Positions 7,235 through 13,307 are shown, numbered from the stretch's first letter. The stretch: 14,238 nt of DNA from Desulfobacteraceae bacterium (GCA_002899795.1 PPDG01000074.1:1-14238), one strand, 5' to 3'. The notes: a model not told the origin generated them from the sequence alone. A program made the numbers and translations.

Positions 7235-8017
7235 ATGAACAACGAACTACAGAAAAATGGTGATGACCGGTCGCCTGGTGAGCCCATCGTTGAAATCACC
7301 GCAATGCACAAGTGGTTTGGCGACTTCCATGTGCTCAGAGACATTAATCTTACCGTACACAAAGGCGAACGTATCATCATCTGCGGTCCTTCAGGCTCCG
7401 GCAAATCAACCCTGATCCGTTGTATCAACCGGTTGGAGGAACATCAGAAGGGCAGGATTATTGTCGATGGCATCGAATTGACCAATGACCTCAAAAACAT
7501 TGGGAAAATCCGCGAAGAAGTGGGCATGGTTTTTCAGCACTTCAACCTTTTCCCTCACCTTTCAATCCTTGAAAACCTCACCTTGGGACCGGTATGTGTG
7601 AGAAAGGTCCCCAAAGCAGAGGCAGAGGAAACAGCAATGTATTATCTGGAAAAGGTGCACATCGCCGAACAGGCCTTAAAATATCCCGGGCAGCTTTCAG
7701 GCGGCCAGCAACAGCGTGTGGCTATTGCCCGCAGCCTATGCATGAGGCCGAAGGTCATGCTGTTCGATGAGCCCACCTCTGCTCTGGATCCGGAAATGAT
7801 CAAGGAAGTGCTGGATGTTATGATCGACCTGGCACAAGAGGGCATGACCATGATCGTGGTCTCTCACGAAATGGGTTTTGCCAAGAGCGCGGCCCACAGG
7901 GTTTTATTTATGGATGAAGGGGAAATTGTCGAGGAAAACATTCCAGTGGAGTTTTTCGAAAACCCCCAGCACGAGCGAACAAAACTCTTTCTAAGCCAGA
8001 TTCTACATATGGAATAG
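7235..8017 (+). CDS. aapP: Polar amino-acid ABC transporter ATPase (AapP/GlnQ type)
   Basis: A 260-residue ATPase that powers the transporter from the cytoplasmic side. All motifs are intact: Walker A GPSGSGKST (51-59), Q-loop glutamine at 101 (VFQHFNLFPH), signature LSGGQQQ (154-160), Walker B VMLFDEP (174-180), D-loop SALDPE (182-187) and switch histidine H211 (VVSHEMGFA). The FNLFPHL and HEMGFAK segments are characteristic of the polar amino-acid subfamily. The length fits the family, with a 17-residue N-terminal lead before the first strand that is also usual in AapP. A GAGAG run lies shortly before the ATG. It is the last gene of the operon and faces the convergent oxidoreductase genes 79 bases away. 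Confidence 0.95.
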   Translation: MNNELQKNGDDRSPGEPIVEITAMHKWFGDFHVLRDINLTVHKGERIIICGPSGSGKSTLIRCINRLEEHQKGRIIVDGIELTNDLKNIGKIREEVGMVFQHFNLFPHLSILENLTLGPVCVRKVPKAEAEETAMYYLEKVHIAEQALKYPGQLSGGQQQRVAIARSLCMRPKVMLFDEPTSALDPEMIKEVLDVMIDLAQEGMTMIVVSHEMGFAKSAAHRVLFMDEGEIVEENIPVEFFENPQHERTKLFLSQILHME

Positions 8018-8020
8018 TGC

Positions 8021-8041
8021 GGGCGGGGATAAACCCCGCCC
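8021..8041. repeat. GC-rich hairpin repeat in the convergent gap after aapP
   Basis: GGGCGGGG (8021-8028) and CCCCGCCC (8034-8041) form a perfect 8-base stem with a five-base loop, 3 bases after the aapP stop. Neither strand has a T-tract after the stem, so it is a weak intrinsic terminator at best. The form, with a flanking CCTAC (GTAGG on the other strand), is that of a common interspersed 'GTAGGGGCGGGG...' repeat. It could still slow or process the ends of the two convergent transcripts. Confidence 0.6.
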
Positions 8042-8096
8042 CTACAATAAACTGTGGAGGGCTGCCCCCTAGACAACCATCCTATATGCTTTGCGT

Positions 8097-9404
8097 TTAC
8101 TCATGAACCGGGATCGCAGCGGCTTTCTCCAGAATCCTGAGTGCTTCCTCCAGCCTTTGGCCATGAAAACTCTGGCTAATGGCTTCCCTGAGCATCTCCA
8201 GTGTGACTGGATCTCCTGTTTGAGCCAGCAAGGACAGGGCCGCAAGAGCCCTCTCCTTCTTCTTGATTCCTCCAGCCTTGAAATTTACTTCCAGGACCTG
8301 AGCATCGGTAGTGGGAATTTCAACTCCTGCCGCCAGAATAACTCGTCCCTCTTTTTCCATTTTCTGGAAGAGTCCCCAACACTTCCGAACGGGCTCTTCG
8401 GAAAGTGCTACGATCACGTCAGGTTTTCCTACCTCCGTGTAAGTAATTGCTTGGGGTGAAACAATAACCTCGGTGACAGACGGCCCCCGCATGACTGTTA
8501 TGTTGTAGTCGTTCTTTTGAGTGACATTCATGCCAGCTAGAATGGCTGCCCGACCCAATAGGGTGCCTCCAGTTATCACCCTCTGCCCTGCGCTCCCTAA
8601 AAAAACCACCTCCCGTCGTTCCTTGACTGTTGGTTCGAAGGTCTTTTCAATACCTTGCCAGTCCACCCCGGCAGTATCCTTTGCGGCCTCTTCCCGGTAA
8701 TAGCTGGAGTATTCTCTGCGGATATTAGTAGATACAACTCCCTGATATGGCTGCAGTTTCCCAATGGCCGACTCGATCTCTTTGGGAGACAGGGGGTTCT
8801 TTTTCATGTAACGGGCAGGGCAACCGCCCCATAGGTCTACAACTGCAAACCCTTCGAAGGAGATGGCCTCTACGAGGAGTTCCGGGAGATTCTTCCGGTA
8901 GACGGAAAACCGCGCCACAAAGGGAGCCCCGGCGCAAGCTGCAACATCACACACATCAAACGGCTTTTCCAAAAGATTGAGAAAACTGGAGGCCACGGAT
9001 GCCTGTTCTGGTGTGGTGCAGGAAAACTGACCCCCGGTCATGCCGAAGTTGAAATTGTTCAATACCAGCAAGGAAAGATCCAGATTCCTGCGGCAAGCGG
9101 CAAGGAAATGTGCCCCACCTATGCCCAGTCCACCGTCACCCATGGTGACTATCACCTTGAGATGAGGTTGCGCTAGCTTGATCCCAGCTGCATAGGTAAG
9201 AGCTCGACCATGAAGTCCGTGAAATGCATGGGTCTTGAAAAAGGTGTCGAATAGCCCCGAGCACCCAATATCACTTACGATAACCACATCACTACCCTTG
9301 AGACCCATCTCTTTTAGAGCACGGTCTAGGGTATGGACACTGCGGTCGTGAGAGCAGCCCGGGCAAAAGACCGGGGGGCGATCGGGATTCAGGAGGCTAT
9401 CCAC
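8097..9404 (-). CDS. korB: 2-oxoacid:ferredoxin oxidoreductase, fused beta (TPP) and gamma subunits
   Basis: A 435-residue chain that would hold the thiamine diphosphate and [4Fe-4S] site of an enzyme converting 2-oxoacid plus CoA to acyl-CoA, CO2 and reduced ferredoxin. Residues 1 to about 250 are the beta part. CPGC (C14, C17), C48 and C195 (WGGCPARY) occupy the positions of the four cluster cysteines of known enzymes. GDGG (89-92) and NNFNFGMTGGQ (116-126) are the Mg-thiamine diphosphate motifs. From about 265 a second domain begins with VVFLGSAGQRVITGG, the glycine-rich opening of a gamma subunit, and runs to the end. The GTG start at 9404 is set by a perfect GGAGGTGA six bases upstream, which lies inside korA; the two genes overlap by 8 bases. 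No ferredoxin-like delta subunit is adjacent. The symbol is by family; the substrate (2-oxoglutarate or another 2-oxoacid) cannot be read from the sequence. Confidence 0.88.
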   Translation of the reverse strand: MDSLLNPDRPPVFCPGCSHDRSVHTLDRALKEMGLKGSDVVIVSDIGCSGLFDTFFKTHAFHGLHGRALTYAAGIKLAQPHLKVIVTMGDGGLGIGGAHFLAACRRNLDLSLLVLNNFNFGMTGGQFSCTTPEQASVASSFLNLLEKPFDVCDVAACAGAPFVARFSVYRKNLPELLVEAISFEGFAVVDLWGGCPARYMKKNPLSPKEIESAIGKLQPYQGVVSTNIRREYSSYYREEAAKDTAGVDWQGIEKTFEPTVKERREVVFLGSAGQRVITGGTLLGRAAILAGMNVTQKNDYNITVMRGPSVTEVIVSPQAITYTEVGKPDVIVALSEEPVRKCWGLFQKMEKEGRVILAAGVEIPTTDAQVLEVNFKAGGIKKKERALAALSLLAQTGDPVTLEMLREAISQSFHGQRLEEALRILEKAAAIPVHE

Positions 9405-10518
9405 GAGTCACCTCCTCTATGATTTCTGTGGGCGAGATCAGCTGACCAGACATTTTGCCATAAAAATCAACTCTTTGGTTGCAAAGAACTCTCCGGATCT
9501 CCTGGACGTATTGGCCCAGATTCATTTCCACTACGAGAATTCGTTCCACTCCAACCGCAGCAGCTTGCAGTACCTGCTCCGGAACCGGCCACAAGGTCTT
9601 CAAAACCAGGAGCGACACGGGAATATTTTGGTTTTCAGAAAGCTCAGCAGCTGCAGCTCTCGCGGCTCCAGCTGTTATCCCGTAGGCGACCAGCAAGGTG
9701 CGAGCCCCTTTTCTTTCTTCCAGATCGAAATAGGAAAATGATTCTGCCTTAGAATCGATTTTTCTTTGCAGCCTTTCAACCCCTGCCTGAATCTCCGAGG
9801 GATTCGTTGTAATGTATCCATCTGGTCCATGGGTGGAGGAAGTCTGTCTCACCAGAATCGGTCCGCCAATGGGAAGGAATGGCGGGACGTCCTCCCCAAT
9901 TTTCACTTGAAAAGGCAGAAACGGACCGGCTTCATGCAGGGTACGATCTATAACTGCTGGCTTCTCTACTCTCTCCATATCCAAAGTCCCGCTGGTCATT
10001 CCTATCTCTTTGTTGGAAGCTATGATTACCGGGCAACGGAACTGTTCGGCAAGATTGAAAGCATGGACCGTCAGGGTAAAGCAATCACTCACATCCGCCG
10101 GGGCAAGGACGATTACTGGCAGGCCACCGCTGCATCCCCAGCGCATGAACTGCACATCGCCGTCTGCGCCCCGAGTGGCGGAACCGGTTGACGGTCCCTG
10201 ACGCATGATATTGACAATGACTATTGGAATCTCCCCTGCAATGGCGAAGGAGATGTTCTCGCTATAAAGGCTGAGGCCTGGACCGGAGGTGGCAGTCATT
10301 ACTTTCATACCGGCCATGGAAGCCCCAAGGCAGTAACCGATGGAAGCGATCTCGTCTTCACCCTGCAAGGCAATGCCTCCGGCTGAGGGAAGGGTGTCGA
10401 GCATTGCTGCAAGTAGATTGCTCGCGGGAGTGATGGGATATGAGGCAAAAAACCTGCAGCCGGAATGTATGGCCCCCATTGCCACCGCTTGGTTTCCGTC
10501 TATGAAAAGTAGGCCCAT
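9397..10518 (-). CDS. korA: 2-oxoacid:ferredoxin oxidoreductase, alpha subunit
   Basis: The alpha subunit, 373 residues from the ATG at 10518, provides the pyrimidine and substrate side of the thiamine diphosphate site and part of the CoA site. Motifs in order are MGLLFIDGNQAVAMGAI at the start, the family signature FFASYPITPAS (23-33), GEDEIASIG (53-61) with the conserved glutamate, TSGPGLSLYSENISFA (77-92) and RQGPSTGSAT (106-115). A transketolase C-terminal-like domain follows from about residue 225. It lacks the N-terminal gamma extension seen in gamma-alpha fusions; here gamma is fused to the partner. An upstream in-frame TTG at 10539 would add seven residues (MKGWDTK), but it has no ribosome binding site and the family begins at the ATG. 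Translation of korB is probably coupled through the 8-base overlap. An upstream terminator separates it from the reductase gene. Confidence 0.9.
   Translation of the reverse strand: MGLLFIDGNQAVAMGAIHSGCRFFASYPITPASNLLAAMLDTLPSAGGIALQGEDEIASIGYCLGASMAGMKVMTATSGPGLSLYSENISFAIAGEIPIVIVNIMRQGPSTGSATRGADGDVQFMRWGCSGGLPVIVLAPADVSDCFTLTVHAFNLAEQFRCPVIIASNKEIGMTSGTLDMERVEKPAVIDRTLHEAGPFLPFQVKIGEDVPPFLPIGGPILVRQTSSTHGPDGYITTNPSEIQAGVERLQRKIDSKAESFSYFDLEERKGARTLLVAYGITAGAARAAAAELSENQNIPVSLLVLKTLWPVPEQVLQAAAVGVERILVVEMNLGQYVQEIRRVLCNQRVDFYGKMSGQLISPTEIIEEVTRG
9408..9415 (-). promoter_or_regulatory. Perfect Shine-Dalgarno inside korA that sets the korB start
   Basis: On the minus strand GGAGGTGA stands six bases (measured from GGAGG) before the GTG at 9404. 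It is fully complementary to the usual 16S rRNA tail and lies within the last codons of korA. It supports the GTG start and coupled translation of the two subunits. Confidence 0.85.
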
Positions 10519-10589
10519 TTTCGTATCCCAACCTTTCAAAAATGGTTAATTAATATGCGCACCTAGTTCATTTGGCACCGCAAACAACA

Positions 10590-10617
10590 GGCAGGAGGCA
10601 GCTGGCAGCAAGCAGAA
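10590..10617. repeat. Heptanucleotide mini-array (four 7-base units)
   Basis: The plus strand reads GGCAGGA, GGCAGCT, GGCAGCA, AGCAGAA in direct succession, consensus RGCAGNW. It lies in the 208-base gap between korA and the reductase gene. A related array with the same core is found at 13878-13898. Confidence 0.5.
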
Positions 10618-10660
10618 ATACAAAGATTGTCTCTAATCTCTGCGGAAGTCTCTGGTCAAA

Positions 10661-10697
10661 GAAATGCAAAAGCTGCTACTCCTTTGGAGTCGCAGCT
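10661..10697 (-). terminator. Intrinsic terminator of the HEAT/PPOX/glutaredoxin/reductase unit
   Basis: Read on the minus strand, AGCTGC (10697-10692) pairs with GCAGCT (10676-10671), and ACTCC (10690-10686) with GGAGT (10682-10678), with one mismatched pair between them and a three-base AAA loop. The stem is followed by TTTTGCATTTC. It lies 30 bases after the stop of the reductase gene and separates that unit from korA downstream. Confidence 0.8.
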
Positions 10698-10726
10698 ATA
10701 AAGATCTGGAACTAGCGTAGGATCTA

Positions 10727-11059
10727 TCAGAACCGAATCTTTTCCGGCGGCCTTCGCTCCGGGACATAGGCGTGCGGAATCTTCCCTTGATTCCATTCTT
10801 GGCTGACATAAAGGTTGCAGTAACAACTGCCGTATTCCTCCACGTCAGGCTCACGGTAGACGCACGGACAAATGATGTCTTTGTCCCCTTCCCGGTCACC
10901 GCCAGCCAACCGACAGGGACACACCATATAGCCATAGCGTTCCTTGTTCTGCAACAGACCTTCTAGCAGCTCAAAGGTTCTCTCTTTGTCATTACTGAAA
11001 TAGTAACCTTTGGGCTCTTGCACCTTCCGTAACATCTCGTACAGCTTTTCAATGTCCAT
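10727..11059 (-). CDS. Ferredoxin:thioredoxin reductase catalytic (beta) subunit-like protein
   Basis: A 110-residue iron-sulfur protein. Ferredoxin:thioredoxin reductase uses a [4Fe-4S] cluster beside a redox disulfide to pass electrons from reduced ferredoxin to thioredoxin-type proteins. Six cysteines follow the family plan in three C-x-C pairs: CPC (47, 49), CPC (64, 66) and CYC (79, 81). By analogy with the cyanobacterial enzyme, C47, C64, C66 and C79 would bind the cluster and C49-C81 would be the active disulfide. The last pair is CYC where the plant-type enzyme has CHC, so tyrosine replaces the histidine near the cluster. The gene begins 2 bases after the glutaredoxin stop, so that glutaredoxin is the likely partner. 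No gene for the variable alpha subunit is in the window, as is usual for bacterial and archaeal forms outside cyanobacteria. Confidence 0.88.
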   Translation of the reverse strand: MDIEKLYEMLRKVQEPKGYYFSNDKERTFELLEGLLQNKERYGYMVCPCRLAGGDREGDKDIICPCVYREPDVEEYGSCYCNLYVSQEWNQGKIPHAYVPERRPPEKIRF

Positions 11060-11061
11060 TA

Positions 11062-11316
11062 TTATAATCCCAGAGCTTCTTTGATCTCTTTTTCCTTGTA
11101 TCCGACGATGACCTTTTCACCAATGATTATGGTGGGGAACGAACAATTTGGATTGAACTTTTTTATATCTTCCAGGATGGCTGCACGCTCTTTACCCTTA
11201 AGCAGGTCCACGTCGGTGAATTCATACTGAATTGTGCACTCGTCGAGTAGTTTCTTGACAGATTTACAATGACTGCAGGTACTGAGTGAATACATCGTTA
11301 CAGAATTTTCCGCCAT
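11062..11316 (-). CDS. Glutaredoxin-family thiol-disulfide protein
   Basis: An 84-residue single-domain thioredoxin-fold protein. The sequence shows a first strand (VTMYSLST), the active site C14-S-H-C17, a cis-proline region SFPTIIIG (P61 at 59-66) and the closing motif VGYKEKEIKEALGL (71-84). This is the size and layout of small glutaredoxins and NrdH-like redoxins. The ATG at 11316 is chosen because AAAGGA stands six bases upstream and the fold begins directly after it. An upstream in-frame ATG at 11454 would add 46 residues without family character. It is 2 bases before the reductase gene and is probably its substrate, in which case it would be reduced by ferredoxin rather than by glutathione. 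It could also serve ribonucleotide reductase or peroxide-reducing enzymes. Confidence 0.9.
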   Translation of the reverse strand: MAENSVTMYSLSTCSHCKSVKKLLDECTIQYEFTDVDLLKGKERAAILEDIKKFNPNCSFPTIIIGEKVIVGYKEKEIKEALGL

Positions 11317-11465
11317 AACACATCCTTTCTTTTCAATAATCTGTTGTGGATCAGGAGCTGACTGGCTGGAATTTTGCCATAGGTCACAGACAAAGGCAAC
11401 TGACTTCTCGCTCCTCCTGACAAGAATCTGATACAAAAGGTTGCGACATCCCAAAATGTGTCAGC

Positions 11466-11849
11466 CTATTTACCGTCTTCAGCCCCAATGAGTGGTAGAA
11501 CTTTATCGATTTGGAAAAAAACTAAAAATTTCGACTCCTTTTCATCGCTAGAAGATCTCTTTCTCCGCAGTGAATAGAGAAGCTCACTGTCCTGCTCTTC
11601 TCTCGTCTTGGTTAGAAAAAGTCTCTTTCCTGCAAAGCCTCCTCCTGATTCCATGAACAGGTAAGCTGCATGAGAATTGGACTGCAGGTTGTGATGGCTC
11701 AAACGGTCACGCATGATGAAAGCAATCGTCTCATCGTCATCCATGAAATGGGGGGTGGCATAAATAGCAGCATCCACCCTGCCATCTGCATCGGCCGTAG
11801 CCAACACGCCGCGACCTTTAACAGATTCAAAATACTCTCTTAGTGTCAT
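11466..11849 (-). CDS. Pyridoxamine 5'-phosphate oxidase-fold (flavin-binding) protein
   Basis: A 127-residue protein with the split-barrel fold of the pyridoxamine phosphate oxidase superfamily. The N-terminal half has the usual pattern: GVLATADADGRVDAAIYATP (14-33), then FIMRDRLSHHNLQSNSHAAYLFME (44-67), where RDRLSHHNL is the typical phosphate or flavin-contact region. The C-terminal part (KRLFLTKTREEQD) fits the last barrel strands. A clear GGAGG stands seven bases before the ATG. Relatives bind FMN, F420 or heme, and many have no known reaction, so I name only the fold. It lies between the HEAT-repeat gene (64 bases upstream) and the glutaredoxin gene (149 bases downstream) on the same strand, which hints at a redox role but does not prove it. 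Confidence 0.85.
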   Translation of the reverse strand: MTLREYFESVKGRGVLATADADGRVDAAIYATPHFMDDDETIAFIMRDRLSHHNLQSNSHAAYLFMESGGGFAGKRLFLTKTREEQDSELLYSLRRKRSSSDEKESKFLVFFQIDKVLPLIGAEDGK

Positions 11850-11867
11850 TTTTATACCTCCAATATC

Positions 11868-11909
11868 TGGATACTGGATCCTTGGTTCTAGATGTTAGAT
11901 GCTGGATGC
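11868..11909. repeat. Heptanucleotide tandem array (six degenerate 7-base units)
   Basis: The plus strand reads TGGATAC, TGGATCC, TTGGTTC, TAGATGT, TAGATGC, TGGATGC in direct succession, consensus TRGATGC, and ends in the palindrome GGATGCATCC (11904-11913). It fills most of the gap between the HEAT-repeat gene and the PPOX-fold gene. The last unit stops just before the HEAT-gene stop codon. Confidence 0.65.
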
Positions 11910-11913
11910 ATCC

Positions 11914-12621
11914 TTAATCCCTCAATCCCTCTATCCCTTTTATTGCTTGCTTCGCCAACTCACTCACCAGATAGGTACGCTCGGTACCGTTTAAATAGAG
12001 AGTGACTTCAGCATCATCACCCTCCAGGATCTCTAAACTGGGCTCGGCTTTTCCGGCGTCGAGCAATCCTATGGTCCAGGCCGCAAGTCCTCTTAGAGTA
12101 GCATCCTTGGATGACAGAAATGGGTGTAGATGGGGTACTGCATCTTGCAGCAATTCGGGACTCGTCTGGGCCAGTCTGCCCAGTCCCCACAGGACACCTT
12201 GCTGCAGAGGTTCGTGTTCCAAGAAATTACCGTCTTCACGGATGTATGATACGAGAATATTAACATATTCCCTGGCCAACCCTTGGTGCCGCGCCATGAC
12301 CTCACCCATGGTCTCCGGCACACCCCAGCCAATGCCACCAGACTCATCATTCAAGTTCCAGATCATCCGCCGCATCACCACCCTGGCCGATTCCATGTCG
12401 TCTTGAGCGAGATTTGCCACCACTGCTCCCAGGGCCGTGATAGCGCGCCATTTAGTCTGCGGCTCGGTGCTGCACAAACAGGAAAATAGCGGATTAATCA
12501 CCCGCCGCGCAGGGCAGGAACGGAAGGTCTCCAATACTCCAGCGAAATCGTCCGCTTTCAGCAGATCAATGATTTGCCGTTTGAACTCCCGGCCCTTCAA
12601 CTTTTTGTCAAGCTTCTCCAT
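11914..12621 (-). CDS. HEAT-repeat protein, resembles the DVU0298 family
   Basis: A 235-residue, largely helical protein. Repeated helical pairs can be picked out: about 45-71 (FSCLCSTEPQTKWRAITALGAVVAN), 78-110, 114-150 and 160-190 (VPHLHPFLS ... LRGLAAWTIGLLDAG), the last typical of HEAT/PBS-lyase repeats. A conserved core, NLNDESGGIGWGVPETMGE (89-107), joined to a later HEPLQQGVLWGLGRL (136-150), is what I recognise from the DVU0298 family, known mainly from sulfate reducers and relatives. The function is unknown; such proteins usually serve as binding platforms. There is no signal peptide, so it should be cytoplasmic. The ATG at 12621 has no strong ribosome binding site. It is the first gene of the minus-strand unit that continues to the reductase, and it diverges from the winged-helix gene. 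Confidence 0.8.
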   Translation of the reverse strand: MEKLDKKLKGREFKRQIIDLLKADDFAGVLETFRSCPARRVINPLFSCLCSTEPQTKWRAITALGAVVANLAQDDMESARVVMRRMIWNLNDESGGIGWGVPETMGEVMARHQGLAREYVNILVSYIREDGNFLEHEPLQQGVLWGLGRLAQTSPELLQDAVPHLHPFLSSKDATLRGLAAWTIGLLDAGKAEPSLEILEGDDAEVTLYLNGTERTYLVSELAKQAIKGIEGLRD

Positions 12622-12704
12622 CTTTTGAATCGCTAATATTATTTAGATTGTCATTTTCAGACTTCATGCGCATATCTGCTCATATAAACACGGTTTTCAA
12701 GAGA

Positions 12705-12730
12705 TGCAACCTGGTATATCAACAGGTGCA
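12705..12730. promoter_or_regulatory. Inverted repeat, possible operator in the divergent region
   Basis: TGCA-A-CCTG (12705-12713) and CAGGTGCA (12723-12730) are inverted copies, with one extra A in the left arm, separated by nine AT-rich bases. The size and spacing suit a dimeric regulator. It lies 84 bases upstream of the HEAT-repeat gene start. Evidence is symmetry only. Confidence 0.3.
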
Positions 12731-12784
12731 TTCAGCTTCCTTCCTGCTCTGATAAAAATTCCATTGATCTGGTAGCCCCTCGTG

Positions 12785-12813
12785 TTGACTGAACTTGGGA
12801 TCATGCATATCTT
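12785..12813 (+). promoter_or_regulatory. Candidate sigma70-like promoter for the winged-helix gene
   Basis: TTGACT (5 of 6) at 12785-12790 and TATCTT (4 of 6) at 12808-12813 are separated by 17 bases. It would start a transcript about 120 bases before the winged-helix gene. Motif match only. Confidence 0.35.
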
Positions 12814-12939
12814 TTTGCCATTAAGCTTTCTAACCTCAGAATGTTGATGGGAATAAATGAACCCCAAAATGGTTCCACCAAGTTTCCTATTGGACGGACT
12901 GGTATTTTTGTAAAAAGGCGATTTAGTTGAGGACGAAAC

Positions 12940-13173
12940 ATGGCTTGCCTACCATCTGACGACATTTTAGGGTCAACTGGAGTGTCAGTCCTCCTCACCT
13001 TGACTATTGCCACTACCCTTGAGGATGTGGCCCAGAAAACAGGGCTGCCCCTCTTTCGTGTGCGAGGTACCGTTCGGCGACTCCTGGAAGCCGGATTCAC
13101 GCATCAAGTAGGTCAGATGTACGAGATAACACCCGCGGGAATTGAAAAACTCGAACAAAAAGAGAAAAACTAG
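12940..13173 (+). CDS. Small winged-helix DNA-binding protein
   Basis: A 77-residue protein with one recognisable domain. Residues 27-52 (TLEDVAQKTG, then FRVRGTVRRLLEAGF) are a helix-turn-helix of the winged type. The second helix follows the G-L-P turn, and the third, basic helix (R40, R42, R46, R47) would read DNA. Residues 53-72 (HQVGQMYEITPAGIEKL) form the wing and the start of a last helix, with the 'Y.iT..G...L' ending common to MarR- and PadR-like proteins. No ligand or sensor domain is present and it has few cysteines. GAGGA lies six bases before the ATG. It is encoded directly upstream of the di-iron protein gene, with a long palindrome between them, so it may regulate that gene or itself (inference). 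Confidence 0.75.
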   Translation: MACLPSDDILGSTGVSVLLTLTIATTLEDVAQKTGLPLFRVRGTVRRLLEAGFTHQVGQMYEITPAGIEKLEQKEKN

Positions 13174-13186
13174 ATATCGACGATAT
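13174..13186. promoter_or_regulatory. Small perfect palindrome after the winged-helix gene
   Basis: ATATCG-A-CGATAT is perfectly symmetric and begins directly after the stop codon. It may be a protein-binding site or chance; no T-tract follows. Confidence 0.25.
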
Positions 13187-13192
13187 TAGTTT

Positions 13193-13229
13193 ATAGTTAT
13201 GAACGTTCCTGCAGAACGTTCATAACTAT
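13193..13229. promoter_or_regulatory. Perfect 16-base inverted repeat next to the di-iron gene promoter (probable operator)
   Basis: The arms at 13193-13208 (ATAGTTATGAACGTTC) and 13214-13229 are perfect inverted copies separated by CTGCA. Each arm ends in GAACGTTC, which is itself a palindrome, so the site also reads as two GAACGTTC boxes at a 13-base period. It ends five bases before the -35 box of the promoter at 13235-13263. No T-tract follows on either strand, so it is not an intrinsic terminator. Position and symmetry suit a regulator binding site; the small winged-helix protein encoded just upstream is one candidate. Confidence 0.6.
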
Positions 13230-13234
13230 GAGCG

Positions 13235-13263
13235 TTGATATGACCTGGCGATTGCGCTATACT
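13235..13263 (+). promoter_or_regulatory. Sigma70-like promoter of the di-iron protein gene
   Basis: TTGATA (13235-13240, 5 of 6) and TATACT (13258-13263, 5 of 6) are separated by the ideal 17 bases. The expected transcript start near 13270 gives a leader of about 38 bases with a GAGGAG ribosome binding site before the ATG at 13308. It is the best promoter match I found in the window. Confidence 0.65.
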
Positions 13264-13307
13264 TGCACTTCATTTTATCGATGGCGATCACACAAGAGGA
13301 GAGTTAA

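Larger units (their letters stand above)
12622..12939. other. Divergent intergenic region between the HEAT-repeat and winged-helix genes
   Basis: No gene is apparent in these 318 bases. They hold an inverted repeat at 12705-12730 (TGCA-A-CCTG and CAGGTGCA around nine bases) and a candidate plus-strand promoter at 12785-12813. Promoters for both divergent genes should lie here. The minus strand also has a weak TTGCAT-17-TATATG match overlapping one arm of the inverted repeat. Confidence 0.5.

Noticed and set aside
8091..8459. 122-residue open frame antisense to the end of korB
   Set aside because: It lies opposite a gene with clear family motifs, and its own product shows no domain.
10519..10539. 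Upstream TTG start for korA
   Set aside because: It adds MKGWDTK, has no ribosome binding site, and the family N-terminus begins at the ATG at 10518.
11317..11454. 46-residue N-terminal extension of the glutaredoxin
   Set aside because: There is no family character in the extension, and AAAGGA is correctly placed for the internal ATG at 11316.
13193..13229. Reading the long palindrome as an intrinsic terminator of the winged-helix gene
   Set aside because: No T-tract follows on either strand, and it sits directly against a promoter.
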